In this document: piece by piece, positions 6,798 to 12,261 of the stretch
Layout of the letters: each line of letters opens with the position of its first letter
Position numbering within the stretch: position 1 is the stretch's first letter
From: JAVBOJ01 sp031550755
GTDB lineage: Bacteria; Bacillota; Clostridia; Oscillospirales; UBA929
NCBI GenBank assembly: GCA_031550755.1
Contig: JAVBOJ010000061.1
Coordinates: 1 to 13,457, forward strand
DNA length: 13,457 nucleotides
Reading direction: 5' to 3'
Program-made: the position numbers and the translations under genes
The notes under the pieces: generated by a model
Told to the model about the DNA's origin: nothing
Seen by the model: the letters and a program-made list of their open reading frames with translations, nothing else
Database searches by the model: none

Positions 6798-6812
6798 ACG
6801 CTACTCCACCTC

Positions 6813-7028
6813 TCAAAGCTTTGCTATCAAAGCATAATCCGCGGCCATGATATTGCTAAATTTTTGCAGGAAGGCATTGATTTCACGGGTACTGGCCTGC
6901 AATACATCCGGCGTGGGACTTTTGGCATACTGTCCTGCCAGACGGGTAATCAGCATACTGAACCCAAGCTGGCCAAACTTGGGCGGACTCGTCAGCAACT
7001 TTTTTACCTGATTTTCGTTTATCTGCAT
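6813..7028 (-). CDS. Small uncharacterised protein, 71 residues
   Basis: This is a small soluble, probably helical protein beginning MQINENQVKKLLTSPPKFGQ and containing GFSMLITRLAGQYAK, then STREINAFLQKFSNIMAADY near the C-terminus. No cysteine or recognisable motif is present, and I do not know its function. It is likely real: AAAGGGG lies about 10 bases before the ATG, codon use matches the neighbours, and only 15 bases separate it from the following FIST-like gene, whose ribosome-binding site begins right at its stop. It could be a partner or regulatory subunit of that protein. Confidence 0.78.
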   Translation of the reverse strand: MQINENQVKKLLTSPPKFGQLGFSMLITRLAGQYAKSPTPDVLQASTREINAFLQKFSNIMAADYALIAKL

Positions 7029-7179
7029 ATGTGGCGGCCCCTTTCACAGGAAATTTTGTGATTCAGATATATTTCGTATTTATTCGGCAAAATCTTTATT
7101 GGGAAAACAAACAAAAATAAACATATTTTTCATTGCAAACGCAAAAAACGCACAAATAGCATCCCCTTGGCGGAGCCGC
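7029..7179. other. AT-rich intergenic stretch between two minus-strand operons
   Basis: The stretch 7056-7160 is far richer in A and T than the rest of the window, with runs such as AAAACAAACAAAAATAAAC. It lies downstream of the DUF1801 gene and upstream of the small gene at 6813-7028, so it should contain that operon's promoter, but I could not find a convincing -35/-10 pair. A short stem GGCGGAGCCGCC (7170-7181) near the DUF1801 stop, followed some 20 bases later on the minus strand by a run of six T, might terminate that operon weakly. Confidence 0.5.
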
Positions 7180-7533
7180 CTATCCCCGCGCCTTTTGCTG
7201 CGAAACTCGAAACCGCGTGATCTCGATGATCAATTCGCGCGGCAGGGGCTCGGCATAGGGAAACTGGACGGCTCCCTTGGAGGTTTTGTACTGGCCAAGC
7301 TTTTCCAGAAAATGTGAGATGCCTTCCGCGCCAGGATAAAAGCCGACATGGCCTTTGTGCCCGGCAAAATGCACCAGATTGCCGTTCAGATAAAACGTGG
7401 GCATCTGCCAGCTGATTTTTTCGGTGGCCTCGGGCGCGGCCTCGCGGATGATGCCCCGGATTTCGGTCAGAATTTTTTGTATTTCGGGTGAAAACGTGGA
7501 GATATAGTCGTCGATCGTGGCTGCCTTTTCCAT
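7180..7533 (-). CDS. DUF1801 / YdhG-like protein
   Basis: This 117-residue cytoplasmic protein belongs to the DUF1801 family (YdhG-like, frataxin-like fold). B. subtilis YdhG (Fra) has been described as an iron chaperone, but most members are uncharacterised. The family pattern is clear: an N-terminal helix with IDDYISTFSPEIQKILTEIR, then ATEKISWQMPTFYLNG, HFAGHKGHVGFYPG, SHFLEKLGQYKTSKGAVQFP and the end IIEITRFRVSQQKARG. The ATG at 7533 has AAAGGAG nine bases upstream. The reading frame extends far upstream, but that part is antisense to other genes and is not protein-like. The gene follows the DUF951 gene by 14 bases, whose TAA stop merges with this ribosome-binding site, so both are cotranscribed. 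The specific function is unknown. Confidence 0.9.
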   Translation of the reverse strand: MEKAATIDDYISTFSPEIQKILTEIRGIIREAAPEATEKISWQMPTFYLNGNLVHFAGHKGHVGFYPGAEGISHFLEKLGQYKTSKGAVQFPYAEPLPRELIIEITRFRVSQQKARG

Positions 7534-7547
7534 CACAGAACGCTCCT

Positions 7548-7733
7548 TTATATTTCGGTTTTTTCTATTTTGGCAATCCGTTTCTCGGTATCCGCTCTCG
7601 TCAGCCAGACCTCCCGGCCGCAGCCCTCGCAGCGCAGACGAAAATCCATCCCAACCCGCAGGACGATCCACGAAAACGACCCGCAGGGATGCTTTTTTTT
7701 CAAAATCAGCCGGTCGCCGATTCCAATGTCCAT
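7548..7733 (-). CDS. DUF951 family protein (YyzM-like)
   Basis: This is a 61-residue cytoplasmic protein of the DUF951 family, similar to B. subtilis YyzM. The family signature is complete: KKKHPCGSFSW (Cys17), VGMDFRLRCEGCGREVWLTR (Cys35, Cys38), and a basic C-terminus. The three cysteines and a histidine could bind zinc, which is inference. The role is unknown; members are often found near chromosome partitioning or ribosomal protein genes in other Firmicutes, but here the partner is DUF1801. The ATG at 7733 has GGAGG eight bases upstream. No clear promoter was recognised in the 70-bp divergent gap to the gene at 7804. Confidence 0.93.
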   Translation of the reverse strand: MDIGIGDRLILKKKHPCGSFSWIVLRVGMDFRLRCEGCGREVWLTRADTEKRIAKIEKTEI

Positions 7734-7746
7734 CAGTCACGCCTCC

Positions 7747-7775
7747 GCATAACAAACGGTTTTCTGGGGAAAATA
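7747..7775 (+). promoter_or_regulatory. Possible forespore (sigma-F/sigma-G-like) promoter
   Basis: GCATA (7747-7751) and GGGGAAAATA (7766-7775), 14 bases apart, resemble the sigma-F elements GYATA and GGnnAnAnTR, with spacing about one base shorter than typical. It would start transcription near 7782, ahead of the gene at 7804. I see no sigma-A alternative on this strand. This by-eye match is tentative. Confidence 0.3.
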
Positions 7776-7803
7776 CCCGCAAATTGAGTGCGAGGTGTTT
7801 TGT

Positions 7804-8151
7804 ATGTCTGTGGAAGTGCGCGCGCTGTTCGAGACGCCCGATATGGCCGATTTCGCGTTGGGATATCTGCATGACCGGAGCATCCAGATCGAGTCGTATA
7901 CCATCAAGCCCACAAGGGAAGCCGGCGGCGGCGAGGTGCCCATATCGGCGACGGCTGTGGCGGTGGCCCCGGCGGACAGCATGTCCATGATCGGACATGA
8001 GCAGTTTTATTACGGCGCGGTCAACGTGGGCTGGCAAAACAACCGCGCCGGCCACACGGGCGAGGTGGAGCTACGCGCGATGGTGTCCGAGCGCGACGCC
8101 GCGCTGACCCGCGCGATCCTGCTCAGTGCACACGGACTGCGCGTGCAATAA
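7804..8151 (+). CDS. Uncharacterised 115-residue protein
   Basis: I do not recognise this protein. It starts MSVEVRALFETPDMADFALG, continues with YLHDRSIQIESYTIKPT, has an Ala/Val-rich middle (ISATAVAVAPADSMSMIGHE), and ends with VELRAMVSERDAALTRAILL and SAHGLRVQ. The N-terminal alternation of beta-like and helical segments (VEVRALFETPDMADFALGYL, then an IESYTI strand) could suggest a small alpha/beta (ferredoxin-like) fold, an inference only. There is no signal peptide. The ATG at 7804 has GAGGTG six bases upstream; an in-frame GTG nine bases earlier overlaps that site and is less likely. It precedes the S1-domain gene by 56 bases on the same strand, and a sigma-F-like promoter may drive it. 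Confidence 0.8.
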   Translation: MSVEVRALFETPDMADFALGYLHDRSIQIESYTIKPTREAGGGEVPISATAVAVAPADSMSMIGHEQFYYGAVNVGWQNNRAGHTGEVELRAMVSERDAALTRAILLSAHGLRVQ

Positions 8152-8163
8152 CGCTCATATTCC

Positions 8164-8199
8164 CCCCTTCCGCCGCATATATCATAACAACGGAAGGGG
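8164..8199 (+). promoter_or_regulatory. Hairpin that sequesters the ribosome-binding site of the S1-domain gene
   Basis: CCCCTTCCG (8164-8172) and CGGAAGGGG (8191-8199) form a perfect 9-bp stem with an 18-base AT-rich loop. The right arm is itself the likely Shine-Dalgarno sequence for the GTG at 8208. No T-run follows, so an intrinsic terminator for the upstream gene is unlikely. The geometry suggests translational control, but no experiment is implied. Confidence 0.6.
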
Positions 8200-8207
8200 T
8201 TGCGGAC

Positions 8208-9155
8208 GTGGAAAGATATCCGCCGGAAGGGACAAACTGGGGGCCTCAGCCCCATACATTGGAGACTTTGCGCAAGGCCGCGCGCGAAAACTCCATATTA
8301 GAGTCGCGCGCGATGCTGTGCGACGCCGAACACAATCTCATTGTCCATCTCGACGGTGCGCTCGGCATTATTCCGCGCGCGGAGGCGGCGCTGGGCATCG
8401 GCACGGGCGGCACCCGCGAGGTGGCGATTTTGTCACGCGTGGGCAAGCCCGTGTGCTATAAAGTGGTGAAAATAGAACAGACAGTGCCGCCCCGGGCGCT
8501 TCTTTCCCGAAGGCTCGCGCAGGAGGAGGCTCTGTTCTGTTTTTTGGAAAACCGCAAGCCGGGCGACATTATTTCCGCCAGAATCACCCATTTGGAGACC
8601 TTCGGCGCGTTTGTGGACATCGGCTGCGGCATCGCGTCGCTCATCGGGATCGAAAACATCTCGGTGTCGCGCATTGCCCATCCCTCCGACCGTTTTTCGG
8701 TCGGGCAGGACATTTGGGCCGTCGTCAGCGGAATCGACCGGGCCGCCCGGCGGGTTTCGCTGACCCACAAAGAGCTGCTCGGAACCTGGAGCGAAAACGC
8801 GGGGGCGTTTTCTCCGGGGCAGACGGTGACCGGCGTCGTGCGCAGCATTGAGGAGTACGGGGCGTTTATCGAGCTGGCGCCCAACCTGTCCGGGCTGTCG
8901 GAGACGCGTCCGGGTCTGCGGGAGGGGCAGCGGGTATCGGTGTACATAAAGTCTATCCTGCCCGAGCGGATGAAGGTCAAGCTGTCGCTTGTCGATGTCT
9001 GGGACGAACCCGCGCCCAAGCTCAGTCAGGCCGATTATTTTCTGCGCGAGGGGCATTTGCGGCGGTGGAGCTACTCCCCGGCCTGCTGCGCGGATAAAAA
9101 GATTGAGACGGTGTTTGATCCGGTATGGCCGGACGAGGATGTGGTGATTTATTGA
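8208..9155 (+). CDS. S1 RNA-binding domain protein (ribosomal protein S1-related)
   Basis: This 315-residue cytoplasmic protein is built of S1 (OB-fold) RNA-binding domains. Two are clear: residues 117-188 (GDIISARITHLETFGAFVDI, ending RRVSLTHKELLGTW) and 202-263 (GQTVTGVVRSIEEYGAFIEL, ending RMKVKLSLVD). Residues 28-90 (ILESRAMLCDAEHNLIVHLD, GIIPRAEA) look like a third, degenerate S1 fold. The C-terminus ends with a specific tail (RWSYSPACCADKKIETVFDP). Many Clostridia have such a short S1-like protein beside or instead of full-length S1; a role in RNA binding or translation is inferred. The start is a GTG at 8208; its GGAAGGGG ribosome-binding site is buried in a predicted hairpin. It may share a transcript with the gene at 7804 and converges with rarA. 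Confidence 0.92.
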   Translation: MERYPPEGTNWGPQPHTLETLRKAARENSILESRAMLCDAEHNLIVHLDGALGIIPRAEAALGIGTGGTREVAILSRVGKPVCYKVVKIEQTVPPRALLSRRLAQEEALFCFLENRKPGDIISARITHLETFGAFVDIGCGIASLIGIENISVSRIAHPSDRFSVGQDIWAVVSGIDRAARRVSLTHKELLGTWSENAGAFSPGQTVTGVVRSIEEYGAFIELAPNLSGLSETRPGLREGQRVSVYIKSILPERMKVKLSLVDVWDEPAPKLSQADYFLREGHLRRWSYSPACCADKKIETVFDPVWPDEDVVIY

Positions 9156-9198
9156 TCGGGCACCCCCTGCGAGGGTTCCCCAACACAAAACGTTACTT

Positions 9199-10461
9199 CT
9201 ATTCCTTCCCGATTTCCTCCCAGTACTTTCGGGCGGCCTGTTCGGCCTTGTTGTCGCCATATTCGTAATATTTTTTGCCCTTCAGCTCGTCTGGCAGATA
9301 CTGCTGCTTCACATAATGGTGCGGGAAATTGTGCGGGTACTGATAGGTCAGCCCCCGCCCCAGCTTGGCCGCGCCCTGATAATGCGAGTCCTTCAAGTGG
9401 GCCGGCACATCGCCGGCCTTTCCGTTTTGAATATCGCTCATCGCCGCGCCGATCGCGCCGGCCGCCGAATTGGATTTGGGCGCGGTGGCCAGCAGAATCA
9501 CCGCCTGCGAGAGCGGGAGCTGCGCCTCGGGCAGTCCAACCTGGAGCGCCGCGTCCACACAGCTCTTGACAATGCCGACCGCCTGCGGATAGGCCAAGCC
9601 GATATCCTCGGCGGAGGTCACGAGCAACCGACGGCAGACCGACGGCAGGTCGCCCGCCGCCAGCAGCCGCGCCAAATAATGCACCGCCGCGTCGGCGTCC
9701 GAGCCGCGGATGGACTTCTGAAAGGCCGACAGCAGGTCGTAATGCACATCACCCTCGCGGTCATACCGCACCGCCGAGCGCTGGGCGACAAGCTGGGCGT
9801 CCTCCAGCGTAAAACGCGGCGCGCCGTCCACAACCGGGGCCGCGCGGGAGAGCAGCTCCACCGCGCCGATGGCCTTGCGCAGGTCGCCGCCGCAGGAGCC
9901 GGCGATGTATTCCAGTACGCCGTCCTCGCAGACGATGCTCTCGTCGCACAGCTTGACCGCGCGCCGCAGCGCCTTTTGAATGTCGGCGGCGGTCAGCGGC
10001 TTGAATTCCAGCACGGTGGCGCGGGACAAAATGGCGTTGTAGACATAAAAATACGGGTTTTCGGTGGTGGAGGCAATCAGGGTGATGCCTCCGTTTTCCA
10101 TGCTCTCCAGCAACGATTGCTGTTGTTTTTTGGTAAAATACTGGATTTCATCCAGATACAGCAGCACCCCGTTGGGGGTCATAAAGGTGTTGAGACTGCT
10201 GAGAATCTCCCGAATATCGGACGTGCCGGCCGTCGTGGCGTTGAGCTTTTGCAGCGTCCGGTTGGTGCGCGCGGCAATCAGAGAGGCCACCGTCGTTTTG
10301 CCGGTGCCCGACGGGCCGTAAAAAATCATGTTGGGCACCAGCCCGCCGTCCACCACCCGCCGCAGGATGCCGCGCGGGCCCATAATGTGGGACTGCCCCA
10401 CCACATCTTCCCATGCGGTGGGGCGAATTTTATCGGCCAGCGGCTGATAGGCGCTATTCAT
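9199..10461 (-). CDS. rarA: Replication-associated recombination protein A (AAA+ ATPase)
   Basis: RarA (MgsA, YrvN) is a AAA+ ATPase of the clamp-loader/WRNIP1 group that acts at stalled replication forks with SSB. The 420 residues match B. subtilis RarA (about 421). The start MNSAYQPLADKIRPTAWEDV matches the family N-terminus. Motifs are Walker A GPSGTGKTT (49-57), Walker B LYLDEIQ (101-107), sensor 1 ASTTENPYF (130-138), the arginine-finger region LSRAT (145-149) and sensor 2 GGDLRKAIGA (191-200). The C-terminal tetramerisation domain carries the family signature YPHNFPHHYVKQQYLPDEL. The ATG overlaps the glyA stop by eight bases (ATGAATAG) and has no obvious ribosome-binding site, so translation is probably coupled to glyA. 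A longer frame upstream lies inside glyA and is rejected. Confidence 0.96.
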   Translation of the reverse strand: MNSAYQPLADKIRPTAWEDVVGQSHIMGPRGILRRVVDGGLVPNMIFYGPSGTGKTTVASLIAARTNRTLQKLNATTAGTSDIREILSSLNTFMTPNGVLLYLDEIQYFTKKQQQSLLESMENGGITLIASTTENPYFYVYNAILSRATVLEFKPLTAADIQKALRRAVKLCDESIVCEDGVLEYIAGSCGGDLRKAIGAVELLSRAAPVVDGAPRFTLEDAQLVAQRSAVRYDREGDVHYDLLSAFQKSIRGSDADAAVHYLARLLAAGDLPSVCRRLLVTSAEDIGLAYPQAVGIVKSCVDAALQVGLPEAQLPLSQAVILLATAPKSNSAAGAIGAAMSDIQNGKAGDVPAHLKDSHYQGAAKLGRGLTYQYPHNFPHHYVKQQYLPDELKGKKYYEYGDNKAEQAARKYWEEIGKE

Positions 10462-11701
10462 ACAACGGGTATTTGGCGCACAAAGCGCCCACGCGGGCGC
10501 GAATCTCCTCGGCCCTGTTTTCAAAATCGGAGGCGGTCAGCGCGATCAGCGCGGCCAGCTCCGGCATATCCTCCTCCAAGAGCCCGCGGCTGGTGACGGC
10601 GGGGGTGCCCAACCGGATGCCGCTGGTGACGAAGGGGCTTTGCGGGTCGTTGGGGATGGTGTTTTTGTTGGCAGTGATATACACCTCGTCCAACCGGTGC
10701 TGCATCTCCTTGCCGGTGACGTTGAATTTGCGCAGATCGACCAACATCAGGTGGTTGTCGGTGCCGCCGGAGACCAGATCGAAGCCCTGCGTTAGGAGCG
10801 CGTCGGCCAAGGCACGGGCGTTCTTGACGATCTGCTCCTGATAGGTCTTGAACGACGGCTGCAGCGCCTCGCCCAGCGCCACCGCCTTGGCGGCGATGAT
10901 ATGCATCAGTGGGCCGCCCTGATTGCCGGGGAAAATCGCCTTGTCCACCCGCTTGGCCATCTCGGGATCATTGCACATAATCAGGCCTCCGCGCGGGCCG
11001 CGCAGGGTTTTGTGGGTGGTGGTGGCGACCACGTCGGCATACGGAATGGGGCTGGGATGCACGCCCGCCGCGACCAGCCCGGCGATGTGCGCCATGTCCA
11101 CGAACAGATAGGCACCGACCTCGCGGGCGATATCGGCGAAAATTTCGAAGTTGATAATGCGCGGATAGGCTGTGGCGCCGGCGAGGATCATCTTGGGCTT
11201 ATGCTCGCGGGCCAGCGCGCGCAGCTTGTCGTAGTCGATGAGATGGGTCGTCTCGTCCACGCCGTACGGGACGATATTGAAATACGAGCCCGAAATGTTG
11301 ACCGGGCTGCCGTGGGTCAAGTGGCCGCCGTGGGCGAGATTCATGGCCAGCACGGTGTCACCGGGCTTGACCAGCGCGAAATAGACGGCGATGTTGGCCT
11401 GCGCGCCGGCGTGCGGCTGGACGTTGGCAAAGTTCACGTTGAACAGCTTTTTGGTGCGCTCAATGGCGAGGGTTTCGGCCACGTCAACACACTCGCAGCC
11501 GCCGTAATACCGCTTGCCGGGGTAGCCCTCGGCGCATTTGTTGGTCAGCGGCGAGGCCATGGCAGCCATGACGGCGGGGCTGACAAAGTTTTCCGAGGCG
11601 ATCAGCTCGATGTTGCGCCGCTGGCGGTTGAACTCCAGCTCCAGCGCCGCGCCCACCTCCGGGTCGTATTGCTTGACAAACTCCATATTTTCACGGATCA
11701 T
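10454..11701 (-). CDS. glyA: Serine hydroxymethyltransferase
   Basis: This PLP enzyme converts serine and tetrahydrofolate to glycine and 5,10-methylene-tetrahydrofolate, the main source of one-carbon units; it works as a cytosolic dimer. The 415 residues equal the B. subtilis length. Visible motifs are IELIASENFVSPAVM, TNKCAEGYPGKRYYGGCE, HAGAQAN, MNLAHGGHLTHGSPVN, FVDMAHIAGLVAAGVHP (Asp202 to the PLP ring), VVATTTHKTLRGPRGG with the Schiff-base Lys231, FPGNQGGPLMH and VTSGIRLGTPAVTSRG. The ATG at 11701 has AAGGAG ten bases upstream; the frame is open 39 codons further but that part crosses the promoter. It is the first gene of a glyA-rarA operon, transcribed divergently from ylxM-ffh. Confidence 0.98.
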   Translation of the reverse strand: MIRENMEFVKQYDPEVGAALELEFNRQRRNIELIASENFVSPAVMAAMASPLTNKCAEGYPGKRYYGGCECVDVAETLAIERTKKLFNVNFANVQPHAGAQANIAVYFALVKPGDTVLAMNLAHGGHLTHGSPVNISGSYFNIVPYGVDETTHLIDYDKLRALAREHKPKMILAGATAYPRIINFEIFADIAREVGAYLFVDMAHIAGLVAAGVHPSPIPYADVVATTTHKTLRGPRGGLIMCNDPEMAKRVDKAIFPGNQGGPLMHIIAAKAVALGEALQPSFKTYQEQIVKNARALADALLTQGFDLVSGGTDNHLMLVDLRKFNVTGKEMQHRLDEVYITANKNTIPNDPQSPFVTSGIRLGTPAVTSRGLLEEDMPELAALIALTASDFENRAEEIRARVGALCAKYPLYE

Positions 11702-11735
11702 ACATTCGTCTCTCCTTCCCTGCTCTTCGGTGGAT

Positions 11736-11764
11736 ATTATACCCCGCTTGACGCCAAAAGGCAA
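11736..11764 (-). promoter_or_regulatory. Sigma-A promoter of glyA-rarA
   Basis: On the minus strand TTGCCT (11764-11759) and a perfect TATAAT (11741-11736) are separated by 17 bases. Transcription would start near 11729, giving a leader of about 28 bases, too short for a riboswitch. An AT-rich stretch just upstream of the -35 on this strand may act as an UP element. Confidence 0.82.
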
Positions 11765-11802
11765 CAAAAAACAAAATTTTTCCCTATCTGTAGTTTTTCC
11801 GC

Positions 11803-11831
11803 TTGACAGGCAACACAAACCGTAGTAAAAT
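11803..11831 (+). promoter_or_regulatory. Sigma-A promoter of ylxM-ffh
   Basis: A perfect TTGACA (11803-11808) and TAAAAT (11826-11831) are separated by 17 bases. Transcription would start near 11838, 42 bases before the ylxM ATG. It diverges from the glyA promoter, with 38 AT-rich bases between the two -35 elements. Confidence 0.85.
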
Positions 11832-11834
11832 CAC

Positions 11835-11858
11835 TTGTAAAGCTTTTTGCCTTTACAA
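11835..11858 (+). repeat. Inverted repeat at the ylxM transcription start
   Basis: TTGTAAAG (11835-11842) and CTTTACAA (11851-11858) are perfect 8-bp arms around an 8-base loop. The left arm spans the predicted start of transcription, so it could be a repressor operator or form a short 5' hairpin in the mRNA just ahead of the ribosome-binding site (GGGAGGTG, 11866-11873). Confidence 0.6.
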
Positions 11859-11879
11859 CAGTAACGGGAGGTGTGCGCC

Positions 11880-12257
11880 ATGAAGTCCGAGCCGCTGGAT
11901 ATGGCCTTTTTGTTCGACTTTTACGGCGACATGCTCACGCCCAAGCAGCGCGATTATTTTGATTGCTACCACAATCAGGATCTCTCCCTGTCTGAAATCG
12001 CCGAAAACGAGGGCATCACCCGTCAGGGTGCGCGGGACGTCATCTCCCGCGCCGAAAAGTCCCTGTTGGAGTACGAGAAAAACCTCGGCTTTGTCGCGCG
12101 GTATGCCCGGATTCAGGAAAAAATGGAGGAGGTCGCCCAGGCCGCCGGCGAAATTTTGCAGATCAACGAGCACCGCTACTTAAACGACGAGATCAAAACC
12201 AGGGCCGAGCGGATCTATGCCGTCGCCCTTGAGATAGCCAATTCGGCGAAGGAGTAG
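11880..12257 (+). CDS. ylxM: YlxM family DNA-binding / SRP-associated protein
   Basis: YlxM (UPF0122, sigma-70 region 4-like) is encoded next to ffh throughout Firmicutes, and in streptococci has been reported to modulate SRP GTPase activity. The 125 residues begin MKSEPLDMAFLFDFYGDMLT, then PKQRDYFDCYHNQDLSLSEI and a helix-turn-helix at about 35-60 (SEIAENEGITRQGARDVISR). A charged helical tail follows (YARIQEKMEEVAQAAG). B. subtilis YlxM is about 110 residues; the extra length is C-terminal. The ATG at 11880 has GGAGG eight bases upstream; an in-frame GTG nine bases earlier overlaps that site. The stop lies 4 bases before the ffh ATG, so the two are one operon. The usual upstream ftsY is absent; glyA is divergent instead. 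Confidence 0.95.
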   Translation: MKSEPLDMAFLFDFYGDMLTPKQRDYFDCYHNQDLSLSEIAENEGITRQGARDVISRAEKSLLEYEKNLGFVARYARIQEKMEEVAQAAGEILQINEHRYLNDEIKTRAERIYAVALEIANSAKE

Positions 12258-12261
12258 ACAT

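Noticed and set aside
7534..8055. Possible N-terminal extension of the DUF1801 protein
   Set aside because: The frame crosses the DUF951 gene and the divergent promoter region; the ATG at 7533 has a good ribosome-binding site and gives the family length.
9156..9198. Possible terminator between the S1-domain gene and rarA
   Set aside because: Only a 4-bp stem (CCCT/AGGG around 9170-9180) can be drawn and no T-run follows, so I did not list it.
9316..10596. 426-codon plus-strand open frame opposite rarA
   Set aside because: It is Arg/Gly/His-rich without motifs, and the opposite strand encodes a complete RarA.
10901..11806. 301-codon plus-strand open frame opposite glyA
   Set aside because: glyA on the other strand is complete with all catalytic motifs; the frame also runs through the glyA promoter.
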